Assembly: GCA_963817785.1 (NCBI GenBank)
Contig: CAWFPL010000007.1
Coordinates: 186,001-250,000, forward strand
DNA from: JAKALD01 sp963817785
GTDB lineage: Bacteria > Pseudomonadota > Gammaproteobacteria > Burkholderiales > SG8-39
Direction: 5' to 3'
DNA: 64,000 nucleotides
Made by a program: the position numbers and the translations under genes. This document shows, piece by piece, positions 1 to 9,203 of the stretch (within the stretch, counting starts at the first letter, position 1; each line of letters starts with the position of its first letter). Under the pieces are notes generated by a model. The model saw only the letters and a list, made by a program, of their open reading frames with translations, had not been told where the DNA came from and did not search any database.

Positions 1-5
1 CCGCG

Positions 6-1070
6 GTGAGCAAGGCGATCGATGCGCTGCTGCGGGGCGCGCTGCAGGAGGCGGCTGACGGGCTGGCCCCGCTGGTGGCGGGCGGCAGTCGCGATCCGCA
101 CGCCTTTGCGGCGCTCGGCTTCGTCGCCTACCAGAGCCGCCAGGGCGAGCTCGCCGTGCAGCTGCTTGAGACCGCGCTCGCGCTCGATCCGGAGGACGCG
201 CACAGCCGTGCGCTGCTGGCGGCGTGCTACCTGGGGCTCGAGCGCCACGCGGAGGCGATCGCGGCGTTCCGCCAGGTGCTGCGCCAGGCCCCGGGGCTGC
301 ATGCCGCGCATTGGTTGCTGTGGAGCGCCATCGATGGCGAGCGGCGGCTCGATGGCGCGCTGCGATCGCTGAAGGGCGCGTTGCTCGAGCAGGCGGACGG
401 CGCGGCGAGCGCCGCGCCGAAGCGCACCATCGAGGACACCACACTGTGCATCGTCGATTGCGCCAACCATGCGCTGGCCGAGCGCGCCCTGCGGCTGTGC
501 ATGACGGGATGCGAATTCGAGCAGGTCAAGTTCCTCAGCGACCGCGCCTGCAGCCTGCCGGGCGTGCGCAGCGAGCCGATCGCGCCGCTGCGCTCGGCTC
601 GGGACTACTCGCGGTTCGTCCTCAAGCAGCTCGCGCCGCACATCGACACCGGTTACGTGCTGCTCGTGCAATGGGACGGCTACGTCGTCAACCCGGCGGC
701 GTGGTCGCCGGAGTTCCTGCTGTTTGACTACGTCGGCGCGCGCTGGGCCCACGCCTACGACCGCCGCGAGCCTCATCACAACGTCGGCAACGGCGGCTTC
801 TCGCTGCGCTCGCGCGCCCTTCTCGAGGCGCTGCAGGATCCGGCGATCGAGCCGAGCCACCCGGAAGATCAGGCCATCTGCCGCACCTACCGCGGCTATC
901 TCGAGCAGCGCCACGACATCGCCTTCGCGCCCGACGCCGTCGCCGACCGCTTCGCCTTCGAGCACATCGAGCCGGAGGCGCTGCCGTTCGGCTTTCACGG
1001 CGTCATCAACTTTGCGCGCTTCGTCGCCGCGCCGGGCTGGGCGACGATGGATTACTTCTTCGGCGCCTAG
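6..1070 (+). CDS. TPR-containing DUF5672 family protein (possible glycosyltransferase)
   Basis: The first ~110 residues are Ala/Leu-rich helical repeats that read as tetratricopeptide-like units (for example LGLERHAEAIAAFRQVL). The C-terminal ~200 residues match the DUF5672 pattern: a YVLLVQWDGYVVNPAAW stretch, FDYVGARW, and VGNGGFSLRSR followed by HPEDQAIC. DUF5672 is commonly found in polysaccharide or glycan-modification loci and is thought to be glycosyltransferase-like; a substrate cannot be read from the sequence. The GTG at position 6 is used as start, but the frame is open to the window edge, so the true start may lie upstream. A hairpin follows the stop. Confidence 0.65.
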   Translation: MSKAIDALLRGALQEAADGLAPLVAGGSRDPHAFAALGFVAYQSRQGELAVQLLETALALDPEDAHSRALLAACYLGLERHAEAIAAFRQVLRQAPGLHAAHWLLWSAIDGERRLDGALRSLKGALLEQADGAASAAPKRTIEDTTLCIVDCANHALAERALRLCMTGCEFEQVKFLSDRACSLPGVRSEPIAPLRSARDYSRFVLKQLAPHIDTGYVLLVQWDGYVVNPAAWSPEFLLFDYVGARWAHAYDRREPHHNVGNGGFSLRSRALLEALQDPAIEPSHPEDQAICRTYRGYLEQRHDIAFAPDAVADRFAFEHIEPEALPFGFHGVINFARFVAAPGWATMDYFFGA

Positions 1071-1075
1071 CTCGA

Positions 1076-1099
1076 GACGCCGCTCGCAAGCGCGGCGTC
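1076..1099 (+). terminator. Hairpin just after the DUF5672 gene
   Basis: GACGCCGC (1076-1083) pairs perfectly with GCGGCGTC (1092-1099) around an 8-nt loop, six bases after the stop codon. There is no U-tract, so intrinsic termination is only a guess. Confidence 0.3.
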
Positions 1100-1175
1100 A
1101 GCTGGCCTCGAACCTGCCGGAACTGGCTGACGCGCGCGCTGTCTGAGCGAGCTGTCGACAACCAGGAGAGCACGG

Positions 1176-1565
1176 ATGGACTTCGCCAGCGCCGAAAACC
1201 AGGTCATGCAGGTGCAGCAGCAGTCGCAAACGGTGGTGCAGAACATCCAGACGCTGGCGCAGAAGCTCAAGTCGGCGGCGCCGGACGAGGCGACCGGGCG
1301 GGAGTGGGCCCTGGACCTGCGCGAGATCGCGATGACCGTGCAGAGCCAGAACCAGATGCTGGCGACGCTGGTGAGCCAGATGGGGCAGTACATCCAGACC
1401 CTGGAAGCGCAGCTGCAGACCCATCCGAACCCCACGGTGCAGCCGCGCGGCTGGGCGAGCTCGGGCAGCGGCGGCTTTCTCAGCAATCTCACCGCGGGCC
1501 TCGGCATGGGCGCCGGGTTCGGACTGGCCGAGGACGCGATCAGCGGCATCTTCAACGCCCTGTAG
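1176..1565 (+). CDS. Small hypothetical protein with Gln-rich coiled coil and Gly-rich tail
   Basis: A 129-residue protein with no family I recognise. Residues 1-85 are Gln-rich and amphipathic (NQVMQVQQQSQTVVQNIQ, then SQNQMLATLVSQMGQYIQTLE), which suggests helical or coiled-coil bundles. The last ~35 residues are Gly/Ala-rich (GFLSNLTAGLGMGAGFGLAEDAI) and could be a membrane-associated hairpin. There is no signal peptide. The ATG has a good ribosome-binding site (GGAGAG, 7 nt upstream). It stands alone between the DUF5672 and aldolase genes on the same strand. The composition bias, good RBS and absence of a competing frame make it likely real. Confidence 0.55.
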   Translation: MDFASAENQVMQVQQQSQTVVQNIQTLAQKLKSAAPDEATGREWALDLREIAMTVQSQNQMLATLVSQMGQYIQTLEAQLQTHPNPTVQPRGWASSGSGGFLSNLTAGLGMGAGFGLAEDAISGIFNAL

Positions 1566-1673
1566 AGGGCGGCACCCCGGGGCCCGCACCGCGGGCGCCC
1601 GCGCCTGACCGCGCCCTGACGCTCCGCGCCGTGCGGGTATCATCCCGTCCGGACACGGCAACGCGGAGGCGCG

Positions 1674-2438
1674 GTGAAGGTAAACACCATGAAGCGCAAA
1701 CTGCTCGCCGGCGAGGCGGCGCTCGGCGTTTCGCTGATGATCCCCTCGCCGCAGCTGGTCGAGATGCTCGGCGCGCTGGGCTTCGACTGGGTGCTGCTCG
1801 ACTGCGAGCACGGCACGCTGACCGCGGAGAGCGTCGAGTTGATGGCGATGGCCGCCGAGGCGAGCGGGATGACGGCGATCGCGCGGCCGGCAACTCGCAG
1901 CGCCGAGCACATCCTGCAGGTGCTCGATCGCGGCGTGCTGGGCGTGCAGGTGCCGCACGTCAATACCGCCGAGGAGGCGCGCGAGGTGGTGCGCGCGGTG
2001 AAGTACCACCCGCTGGGCAGCCGCGGGCTCGCCGCCGGCACGCGCGCCGCGGCCTACGACGCGCACGGCCCGCTGGCCGAGTACGTGCGCGCGGCGAACG
2101 AAGAAACGCTGGTCGCGATCCAGATCGAGGACGAGGCGGCGATCGCGAATCTCGACGCGCTGCTTGAGGTCGAGGGCGTCGACGTGTTCTTCATCGGACC
2201 CTCGGATCTGTCGCAGTCGATGGGCCATCCCGGCGACCCGAAGGCGCCCCCGGTCGCGCAGGCGATCGAGCGCGGCCTGGCGCGCATCCGCGCCGTGGGC
2301 CGCATCGCCGGCATGCCGGCTGCGACCGAGCAGGTCGCGCAGGTGCTCGCGGGCGGCGTGCGCTACGTCTACACCCACGTGCCGAAGCTGCTCGCGGCGA
2401 GCGCGCGCGCCTACCTCGGAACGGCGCGCGGTGGCTAG
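1674..2438 (+). CDS. HpcH/HpaI family class II aldolase
   Basis: A 254-residue TIM-barrel aldolase of the HpcH/HpaI/GarL family. These metal-dependent enzymes cleave or form 2-keto acids such as 2-dehydro-3-deoxyglucarate or 4-hydroxy-2-oxoheptanedioate. Diagnostic segments are FDWVLLDCEHG near the N terminus, QVPHVNTAEEARE, the YHPLGSRG motif, the metal-binding IQIEDEAAI and the GPSDLSQSMGHPG loop. Length is normal for the family. GTG at 1674 follows GGAGG; an internal ATG five codons later (1689) is an alternative. The next gene starts 27 bp downstream, so these may be cotranscribed. The specific substrate is not deducible. Confidence 0.85.
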   Translation: MKVNTMKRKLLAGEAALGVSLMIPSPQLVEMLGALGFDWVLLDCEHGTLTAESVELMAMAAEASGMTAIARPATRSAEHILQVLDRGVLGVQVPHVNTAEEAREVVRAVKYHPLGSRGLAAGTRAAAYDAHGPLAEYVRAANEETLVAIQIEDEAAIANLDALLEVEGVDVFFIGPSDLSQSMGHPGDPKAPPVAQAIERGLARIRAVGRIAGMPAATEQVAQVLAGGVRYVYTHVPKLLAASARAYLGTARGG

Positions 2439-2465
2439 CGCGGACGTGCCGCGCCGCAGGGAGGC

Positions 2466-3263
2466 TTGGCATCCGGCTCCGACCCGCCGCGCGGTGCGCA
2501 CGCCTTCGACCGGATGCGTGCCGGCGAGCTGCACGGCGTCATCGTGCACGGCGTGTACCCGCGAGAGCTCCTCGACGAGACCGTCGAGCGCCTGGAGCGC
2601 CGGGATCCGCCGTTCCTGCAGACCCGGTTTCCCCCGGAATTCCGCTCCTGGTTCTACGGGCGCAACCTCAACTTGTCTTCGCCCGACCTGGAGCGCTACT
2701 TCGACGAGGCGGCGCTGTTCCACGAGCAGCTCGCGACGCTGCTTCCGCCGGAACTCGGGTTCACGAGCTACCTGGCCGGGCTGCTGGCGGCGCTCGACCG
2801 CGGCCGGCCGTTTATCGCCGCGCCTGGCCCGCGGCCCGGGCAGCGCTACATGTTCACCACGCTGCGCGCGCACGACGAGGGCGGATTCATACCGCCGCAC
2901 TTCGACAACGAGCAGAACTTCCGGCCCTCGTACCGGCACCTCAGGACCCGCGTCGAGCCGCACATCCTTTCGTTCGTGCTGGCGCTGACGCAGGCCGAGG
3001 ACGGAGGCGCGCCTGAGGTGTTCGATCTGCGCTGCGAGCCGGAGGATGCGAGGTTTCTTAACGCCGATGGCATCTCGGGCAAGCCCGATCCGGCGCAATA
3101 CGATGCGGCGAGCTTCCGCCTGCCGCCCGGCAGCATGATCATCCTCGACTCGGGGCGCTACCTGCACCGGCTCACGCCGGTGATCGGCGCGCGCAAGCGC
3201 TGGACCGCTTGCAGCTTCATGGCACTGAGCCGCGCGCGCGACGCCATGTACTGCTGGGGATGA
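2466..3263 (+). CDS. 2-oxoglutarate/Fe(II)-dependent oxygenase-like protein
   Basis: A 265-residue protein with the iron-binding triad of 2OG-Fe(II) oxygenases: H-F-D at about residues 145-147 (IPPHFDNEQ) and a distal His at about 234 (SGRYLHRLTPV), followed by the Arg/Lys-rich strand GARKRWTA that would hold 2-oxoglutarate. The segment PPGSMIILDSG fits the double-stranded beta helix. The TTG at 2466 is the furthest start; ATG at 2511 (MRAGELHG) is plausible. Its stop overlaps the ATG of the methyltransferase by ATGA, so the pair is translationally coupled and probably acts in one pathway. The substrate is unknown. Confidence 0.7.
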   Translation: MASGSDPPRGAHAFDRMRAGELHGVIVHGVYPRELLDETVERLERRDPPFLQTRFPPEFRSWFYGRNLNLSSPDLERYFDEAALFHEQLATLLPPELGFTSYLAGLLAALDRGRPFIAAPGPRPGQRYMFTTLRAHDEGGFIPPHFDNEQNFRPSYRHLRTRVEPHILSFVLALTQAEDGGAPEVFDLRCEPEDARFLNADGISGKPDPAQYDAASFRLPPGSMIILDSGRYLHRLTPVIGARKRWTACSFMALSRARDAMYCWG

Positions 3264-4093
3264 GCGTGACGCGCGCGGTGCCGAAGTACTTCGATTTCCT
3301 GATCGAGGGATTTGGCCGCGGCGAGGTCGGGCGGCACGAGCATCTGGGCCACTGGGAAGCGGCGCCGGACCCGGCGGCGCTCGGCGCCGCGGATTTCGGT
3401 CGCGCGCAGGCGAGGCTCGACGCGATCCTGCTGGAGATGTTCGGTCTTGCCGACGGGCAGCGGGTGCTCGATGCCGGCTGCGGATTCGGCGGCACGCTGC
3501 AGGCCGTCAACGAGCGACACGCGGGCATGCGACTGCTCGGGGTCAACGTCGATCCGCGCCAGCTCGAGATCTGCCGGCAGATCGTGCCGCGCGCGGGCAA
3601 CCGCCTGGACTGGGAGCTGGCCGACGCCTGTCGCCTGCCGGTCGCCGACGCGAGCTTCGACCGGGTACTGTGCATCGAAGCGATGTTCCACTTTTCCTCG
3701 CGGCGCGAGTTCTTCCGCGAAGCGGGGCGCGCGCTGCGCCCCGGGGGCGCGCTGGTGTGCTCCGACATCGTGGCGAGCCGTGCGGCCCGGGGCCTCCAGG
3801 CTGCGGGGTTCCGCAACGAGGCGGCGCTGCGCGATGGTTACGGGCCATGGCCCGACTTGTGGGGTGAGGACGCCGACCACGGCGCGCTCGCCGCCGCGGC
3901 GGGGTTGCGCCGCAGCGTGTTGCAGGACGCCACGCGCGAGACCTCGCCCAGCCACCGCTACACGGTGCCGTCCGGGATCGACGAGGGGAGGGATCCGGGC
4001 GACCCGATGCTGCGCGCGGCGCTGATGCTGAGGTGGCTGCACCGCGAAGGCCACCTGAGGGTCCTGTACATGCGCTTCGACAAGCCCGCGTAG
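3260..4093 (+). CDS. SAM-dependent class I methyltransferase
   Basis: A 277-residue Rossmann methyltransferase. Motif I is VLDAGCGFGG (about residues 68-77), followed by LGVNVDPRQLEIC (ribose-binding acidic end), ADACRLPVADASFDRVLCIEAMFHF (motif II region) and LRPGGALVCSDIV (motif III). This pattern resembles small-molecule C-, N- or O-methyltransferases of the UbiE/tocopherol methyltransferase type. The ATG at 3260 overlaps the preceding oxygenase stop. A longer form from 3209 would overlap the oxygenase and is less likely. Followed by the remains of B12-binding radical SAM genes, so this may have been a small tailoring cluster. Confidence 0.8.
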   Translation: MSVTRAVPKYFDFLIEGFGRGEVGRHEHLGHWEAAPDPAALGAADFGRAQARLDAILLEMFGLADGQRVLDAGCGFGGTLQAVNERHAGMRLLGVNVDPRQLEICRQIVPRAGNRLDWELADACRLPVADASFDRVLCIEAMFHFSSRREFFREAGRALRPGGALVCSDIVASRAARGLQAAGFRNEAALRDGYGPWPDLWGEDADHGALAAAAGLRRSVLQDATRETSPSHRYTVPSGIDEGRDPGDPMLRAALMLRWLHREGHLRVLYMRFDKPA

Positions 4094-4124
4094 TATCCCC
4101 GGACCTCACCCCTCTGTTCCTCCC

Positions 4125-4690
4125 ATGGCAGCGCCGGCTTCCAGACGCATCGCGTTTGTCTGCATGACGCCGACCTCCGACGCCAACGAGCACGCGGTGG
4201 AGATGCCGAGCTACGGCATCCGGCGCGTGCTCGGCGCGGTGATAGCGGACCCGCAGCTGCGCGGCGTGACGGTCGGGCTGGTCAACGTGCGCCGGCCCGA
4301 CGTCGAGGCCTACGTCTCGGCGATCCTGTCCTTCGAGCCCGACCTGATCGGAATGTCGGTCTACGTCTGGTCGATGCCCCGCCTCGTCGAGGTGGCGCGG
4401 CGCGTCAAGCGCCTGCGTCCCGGCTGCACGATCGTGTTCGGCGGGCCCTCGGCGCGCACAGCCGCCTTCGACCTGCCGCCGTACGCGCCTGCGCTCGCCT
4501 ACGCGCGCTCGATGCCGGCCAGCGTGCGCGCCTATCACTGCCTGGTGCTGCCGGACGCGCTGATGACGCGCGCGAAGCCCGAATGGAACGTGCGCTACGA
4601 CCCGGTCACGCTGCGCATGACCTCCTGCCAGGGCTGGAGCGCCGAGCAGCTGCAGGAGACGAACGCCTGGATCACGCGCGAGGCGCGGGC
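4125..4690 (+). pseudogene. B12-binding radical SAM protein, copy 1, radical SAM core deleted
   Basis: Residues 1-~120 are a cobalamin-binding domain (RIAFVCMTPTSDANEHAVEMPSYGIRRVLGAV, then LIGMSVYVWSMPRLVEVARRVKRLRPGCTIVFGGPSAR). The sequence then runs directly into a C-terminal segment (LAYARSMPASVRAYHCLVLPDALM, YDPVTLRMTSCQGW) normally found after the radical SAM barrel. No CxxxCxxC cluster motif occurs anywhere, so about 200 residues of catalytic core are missing. The reading frame loses meaning at about 4690 and a second copy of the C-terminal segment begins in another frame. It follows the methyltransferase by 31 bp. It is either a real deletion or an assembly collapse. Confidence 0.7.
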
Positions 4691-4695
4691 GGCTC

Positions 4696-4989
4696 ATGGG
4701 CCTGCCCGGGGACACGCCGCAGAACCTCCGCAAGAGCTTCGAGCGCGCGCGCACGCTGCCCTGCGCGCTGCGCGTGTATCACTGCGTGGTGCTGCCCTCG
4801 GCGCTGATGGTGCGCGCGCCCGCCGAGTACCGCATGGACTACGACCCGGTGAGCCTCAAGATGCGCTCCTGCCTCGGCTGGACGGAGCCCGAGCTGCTCG
4901 GCGAGATGAAGTACGTGAGCCGGCGCGCGGCGCTCGAGGGCGGCCAGGTGGGCGAGTTCTTCTGGGTGTTTCCGCCGCGGCGGCGCTGA
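4696..4989 (+). pseudogene. B12-binding radical SAM protein, copy 2, C-terminal fragment
   Basis: This fragment opens with MGLPGDTPQNLRKSFERART, which in B12-binding radical SAM proteins lies at the end of the barrel. It then repeats the C-terminal module of copy 1 at clear but imperfect similarity: LPCALRVYHCVVLPSALMVRAP versus MPASVRAYHCLVLPDALMTR, and YDPVSLKMRSCLGWTEPEL versus YDPVTLRMTSCQGWSAEQL. It is a paralogue rather than an exact duplication. Its cobalamin domain and iron-sulfur motif are absent. The two fragments are in different frames, consistent with two tandem genes that lost the interval between their homologous tails. Confidence 0.65.
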
Positions 4990-4999
4990 GGGCGCGCGG

Positions 5000-6172
5000 C
5001 TACTTCGCCAGCAGCTTCATCGCCTTCTCGAGCCCGCCGATCGTGGTCGGGTACATGCGCCCGTTCATCAGTTCCTTGATGACCTGCACCGACTGGCGGT
5101 AGCCCCAGATCTCCTCGGGCTCGGGGTTGAGCCAGACGCACTTCGCGTACACGTCGGTGACGCGCTTGATCCACAGCGCGCCGGGCTCCTCGTTGAAGTA
5201 CTCGACCGAGCCGCCCGGCTGCAGGATCTCGTAGGGGCTCATGGTGGCGTCGCCGACGAAGATCACCTTGTAGTCGTGGCCGTACTTGTGCAGCAGGTCC
5301 CAGGTGCGGGTGCGCTCGGCGTGGCGGCGGCGGTTGTCCTTCCACACGAAGTCGTACAGGCAGTTGTGGAAGTAGTAGAACTCGAGGTGCTTGAACTCGG
5401 TCTTGGCGGCCGAGAACAGCTCCTCGGCGAGCTTGACGTGGTCGTCCATCGTGCCGCCGACGTCCATCAGCATCAGCACCTTGACGGTGTTCCTGCGCTC
5501 GGGGCGCATGTGGATGTCGAGGTAGGCCTTCCTGGCGGTCGAGCTGACGGTGTTGTCGAGGTCGAACTCGTCGGGCGCGCCGTCGCGCGCGAAGCGCCGC
5601 AGGCGCCTGAGCGCGACCTTGATGTTGCGCGTGCCGAGCTCGACCGAGTCGTCGAGGTTCTGGTACTCGCGCTGGTCCCAGACCTTCACCGCGCTGCGGT
5701 TGCGGCTCTTGTCCTGCCCGATGCGGATGCCCTCGGGGTTGTAGCCGTAGGCGCCGAACGGCGAGGTGCCGGCGGTGCCGATCCACTTCGAGCCGCCCTG
5801 GTGGCGCCCTTTCTGCTCTTCGAGGCGCTGCTTGAGCGTCTCCATGAGCTTCTCCCAGCCGCCGAGCGCCTGGATCTGCTTCTTTTCCTCCTCGGTGAGG
5901 GTCAGCTCGGCCTGCTTGAGCAGCCACTCGAGCGGAACCTGCGCCTCGATCCCCGGGATGGTCTCGACGCCCTGCCAGAACTCGCCGAAGGCACGGTCGA
6001 ACTTGTCGAAGTTCGCCTCGTCCTTCACCAGCGCGGTGCGCGACAGGTAGTAGAAGTCGTCCACCGAAGGGCCGATCACGCCCTTCTGCAGCGCCTCGAG
6101 CAGCGTCAGGTACTCCTTGATGGAGACCGGGAGCTTGTGGCTCTTCAGCTTGAGGAAGAAGTCGATCAGCAC
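5000..6172 (-). CDS. VWA domain-containing CoxE-like protein
   Basis: A 390-residue protein of the VWA/CoxE-like family. The N-terminal ~150 residues (FFLKLKSHKLPVSIKEYLTLLEALQ) match the family; the C-terminal half holds a von Willebrand A fold with a modified MIDAS segment, VLMLMDVGGTMDDH, where the usual DxSxS is DxGxT. The tail GGLEKAMKLL is typical. CoxE proteins work with MoxR-type AAA ATPases (CoxD) as chaperones that mature or activate metalloenzymes. The MoxR partner is two genes upstream on the same strand, with a GST gene between. No cox dehydrogenase genes are present, so the client is unknown. Confidence 0.8.
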   Translation of the reverse strand: MLIDFFLKLKSHKLPVSIKEYLTLLEALQKGVIGPSVDDFYYLSRTALVKDEANFDKFDRAFGEFWQGVETIPGIEAQVPLEWLLKQAELTLTEEEKKQIQALGGWEKLMETLKQRLEEQKGRHQGGSKWIGTAGTSPFGAYGYNPEGIRIGQDKSRNRSAVKVWDQREYQNLDDSVELGTRNIKVALRRLRRFARDGAPDEFDLDNTVSSTARKAYLDIHMRPERRNTVKVLMLMDVGGTMDDHVKLAEELFSAAKTEFKHLEFYYFHNCLYDFVWKDNRRRHAERTRTWDLLHKYGHDYKVIFVGDATMSPYEILQPGGSVEYFNEEPGALWIKRVTDVYAKCVWLNPEPEEIWGYRQSVQVIKELMNGRMYPTTIGGLEKAMKLLAK

Positions 6173-6175
6173 GCG

Positions 6176-6832
6176 TCAGGCGGCCTTGTAGGTGTCCAGG
6201 CCGATGCGCTCGCGCGCGATGGCAGCGGCGACCGCGGGGGCCTGCATGACGCGCGCGACGTAGGCGCGGTAGCCGGGCAGCGAATCCGGATCGATTCCGG
6301 CGAAGCCGCCCCAGCGCAGCAGGGTGAAGGCGTAGGCGTCGTGGAACGACACCTTCGCGCCCAGCCACAGCGGCGAGGCGGCGGCGCACCACTGCTGCAC
6401 GCGCTCGAGCTGGCTGCGGTAGGCCTTCACCGCCCGCGCGCGCACCTCGGCCTTGGCCGCGTCGCTGTCGGCGTAGCGGTCCGGCATGAACACGTGATTG
6501 AAGGTCGGGTGCGCGGTGTTGTTCATCCAGGCGAGCTGCGACAGCGCCTGCGCGCGCGCCCACGGCTCGGCCGGCAGCAGCCCGGCCTCGGGGTGGCGGC
6601 GGTCGAGAAAGTCGCAGATCGCGACGATCTGATTGAGCGGCCTGCCGTCGACCACCAGCACCGGCACCTGGCCGTTGGGGTTGAGCGCCAGGTACTCGGG
6701 GGTCTTCTGCTCGCCCTTGTGGAGCTTGACGAGCTTCGGCTCGAAGTCGGCGCCGGTCGCGGCCTTGATCGCCTCCAGGCCGACGTGCGGCACGAAGGAG
6801 CAGGCGCCGGGGGAGAAGTAGAGCTGGAGCAC
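6176..6832 (-). CDS. Glutathione S-transferase family protein
   Basis: A 218-residue bacterial GST. The N-terminal thioredoxin-like domain begins MLQLYFSPGACSFVPHV with the active-site Cys/Ser region, followed by the NPNGQVPVLVVDG turn with the cis-Pro and LNQIVAICDFLD for glutathione binding. The C-terminal all-helical domain contains LAWMNNTAHPTFNHVF. Length is standard. It lies between the MoxR ATPase and the VWA/CoxE-like gene with gaps of 3 bp on each side, so the three are one transcription unit. Whether it detoxifies or helps a cofactor-maturation reaction is inference. Confidence 0.85.
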   Translation of the reverse strand: MLQLYFSPGACSFVPHVGLEAIKAATGADFEPKLVKLHKGEQKTPEYLALNPNGQVPVLVVDGRPLNQIVAICDFLDRRHPEAGLLPAEPWARAQALSQLAWMNNTAHPTFNHVFMPDRYADSDAAKAEVRARAVKAYRSQLERVQQWCAAASPLWLGAKVSFHDAYAFTLLRWGGFAGIDPDSLPGYRAYVARVMQAPAVAAAIARERIGLDTYKAA

Positions 6833-6835
6833 GGC

Positions 6836-7678
<843 letters not shown>

Positions 7679-7796
7679 GAGCCATTCCTGGACGAAAGCT
7701 GAATTATAGGGCGGCGGGCAGGCCAGAATTCGGGTTGAGCGGCCTTCGTCCTTCGGCTAAGATCCTGCCCTTTCCAACCCAGAACAGTCCCCCAGC

Positions 7797-8135
7797 ATGC
7801 TCACCCGCATCTCATCCGCGCTCGCGTTGTGCGCGGCGCTGGCGGCGATCGCGCCCGCGGCGTCGGCGCAGAACGTCGTCGGCAACGCGGCCGCCGGCAA
7901 GGCAAAAGCCAACATGTGCGTCGGCTGCCATGCCGTTCCCGGCTATCGCACCGCGTATCCGAAGGTCTACCACGTGCCCAAGATCGGCGGCCAGCAGCAG
8001 GCGTACATCATCGCCGCGCTGAAGGAATACAGGTCCGGCGAGCGCTGGCATCCCTCGATGCGGGCCATCGCCGGCAGCCTGACCGATCAGGACATTGCCG
8101 ACCTGGCGGCCTATTTCGGGGGGCACAAGCAATGA
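7797..8135 (+). CDS. Class I c-type cytochrome (monoheme)
   Basis: A 112-residue exported cytochrome. The signal peptide is MLTRISSALALCAALAAIAPAASAQ, followed by NVVGNAAAGKAKANMCVGCH, where CVGCH is the single haem site. The Met ligand is probably in HPSMRAIAG. The fold resembles small cytochromes c553/c4-like subunits. The stop overlaps the next cytochrome start by ATGA, so the two are translationally coupled and may pass electrons to each other in the periplasm. There is no terminal oxidase gene nearby to say which chain they serve. Confidence 0.85.
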   Translation: MLTRISSALALCAALAAIAPAASAQNVVGNAAAGKAKANMCVGCHAVPGYRTAYPKVYHVPKIGGQQQAYIIAALKEYRSGERWHPSMRAIAGSLTDQDIADLAAYFGGHKQ

Positions 8136-8488
8136 GCAAGCTTCTGACTCTCGCCGCGGCGGCGGCGCTCGGCTGCGCGCTGGCGGGCAGTGCGCTCGCG
8201 AGCGGCGATGCGGTTGCCGGCAAGGCGAAGGCGGCGCAGGTGTGCGCGGCCTGTCACAGCGCTGACGGCAGCAAGCCGACCACGCCCGATTATCCGATTC
8301 TCGCCGGCCAGTACGACGACTATCTGGTCGAGGCGCTGCAGGACTACAAGAGCGGCAAGCGCAAGAACGCGATCATGAACGGCATGGCCGCAGGACTGTC
8401 GGACGCGGACATCGACAATCTGGCGGCCTGGTTCTCCAGCCGGAGCTCGGCGCTGCACACCCCGGTGGTGCCGCTGCACTTCGAGTAG
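8132..8488 (+). CDS. Class I c-type cytochrome (c553/c4-like, monoheme)
   Basis: A 118-residue paralogue of the preceding gene. The signal peptide MSKLLTLAAAAALGCALAGSALA is followed by GDAVAGKAKAAQVCAACH with one CxxCH site. Other conserved parts are PILAGQYDDYLVEALQDYKSGKR and the likely Met-ligand segment AIMNGMAAGLSDADIDNLAAWF. This is the layout of a single domain of cytochrome c4. A strong hairpin ends the two-gene unit 20 bp after the stop. Confidence 0.88.
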   Translation: MSKLLTLAAAAALGCALAGSALASGDAVAGKAKAAQVCAACHSADGSKPTTPDYPILAGQYDDYLVEALQDYKSGKRKNAIMNGMAAGLSDADIDNLAAWFSSRSSALHTPVVPLHFE

Positions 8489-8507
8489 CCGCGTTCCGCG
8501 GGGCACG

Positions 8508-8538
8508 CGCAAAGGGCCGCTTCGAGCGGCCCTTTGCG
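8508..8538. terminator. Bidirectional hairpin between cytochrome operon and nth
   Basis: A perfect 14-bp stem (CGCAAAGGGCCGCT at 8508-8521 with its complement at 8525-8538) closes a TCG loop. It ends in a short T-rich run (CCCTTTGCGTT) on the plus strand. It sits between convergent genes, so it can stop transcription from both sides. Confidence 0.75.
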
Positions 8539-8564
8539 TTGTACGCACCTGCGCGCCGCCCGGC

Positions 8565-9203
8565 TCAAACCTCCTGCGTCTTGGCGCGGAACTCGCACAG
8601 GTCGCGGATCGCGCAGGCGGAGCACTTCGGCTTGCGCGCCACGCATACGTAGCGTCCATGCAGGATCAGCCAGTGGTGCGCGTCGCGCGCGAACTCGGGC
8701 GGCGTGAACTTCACCAGCTTCGCCTCGACCTCGTGCGGCGTCCTGCCCGGCGCGATCCCGGTGCGGTTGGCCACGCGGAAGATGTGCGTGTCGACCGCGA
8801 TCGTGGCATGGCCGAAGGCGACGTTGAGGACCACGTTCGCGGTCTTGCGGCCCACACCGGGCAAGGCCTCGAGCGCATCCCGGCTCGCCGGTACCTCGCC
8901 GCCGTGGCGCTCGAGTAGCAGGCGCGAGAGCTCGACGAGGTTCTTCGCCTTGGTCCGATACAGTCCGATGGTGCGGATGTACGGCTCCAGCCCGGCGGCG
9001 CCCAGCGCCGCCAGCTTGCGCGGCGTGTCGGCGACCGCGAACAGGGCCGGCGTGGCCAGGTTGACCGAGCGGTCGGTCGCCTGCGCAGAGAGCACCACCG
9101 CGACCAGCAGCTCGAACGGCGTGCGATAGGCGAGCTCGGTCGCCGGCTCGGGATTGGCGGCGCGCAACCGCTCGAAGATGCGGCGGCGCTTGTCCGCGTT
9201 CAC
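8565..9203 (-). CDS. nth: Endonuclease III
   Basis: A 212-residue DNA glycosylase/AP lyase of base excision repair that removes oxidised pyrimidines. The helix-hairpin-helix LPGVGRKTANVVLN contains the catalytic Lys, and VDTHIFRVANR supplies the catalytic Asp. The C-terminal four-cysteine cluster CVARKPKCSACAIRDLC has the C-x6-C-x2-C-x5-C spacing that binds 4Fe-4S. The GTG start at 9203 overlaps the rnfB stop (GTGA), indicating translational coupling. Upstream reading frame in this register is only the shadow of rnfB. Confidence 0.95.
   Translation of the reverse strand: MNADKRRRIFERLRAANPEPATELAYRTPFELLVAVVLSAQATDRSVNLATPALFAVADTPRKLAALGAAGLEPYIRTIGLYRTKAKNLVELSRLLLERHGGEVPASRDALEALPGVGRKTANVVLNVAFGHATIAVDTHIFRVANRTGIAPGRTPHEVEAKLVKFTPPEFARDAHHWLILHGRYVCVARKPKCSACAIRDLCEFRAKTQEV

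Noticed and set aside
1098..3167. A 689-codon open frame on the minus strand
   Set aside because: It is the antisense of the aldolase and oxygenase genes, rich in Arg, Ala, His and Gln with no domain. Such frames arise from third-position GC.
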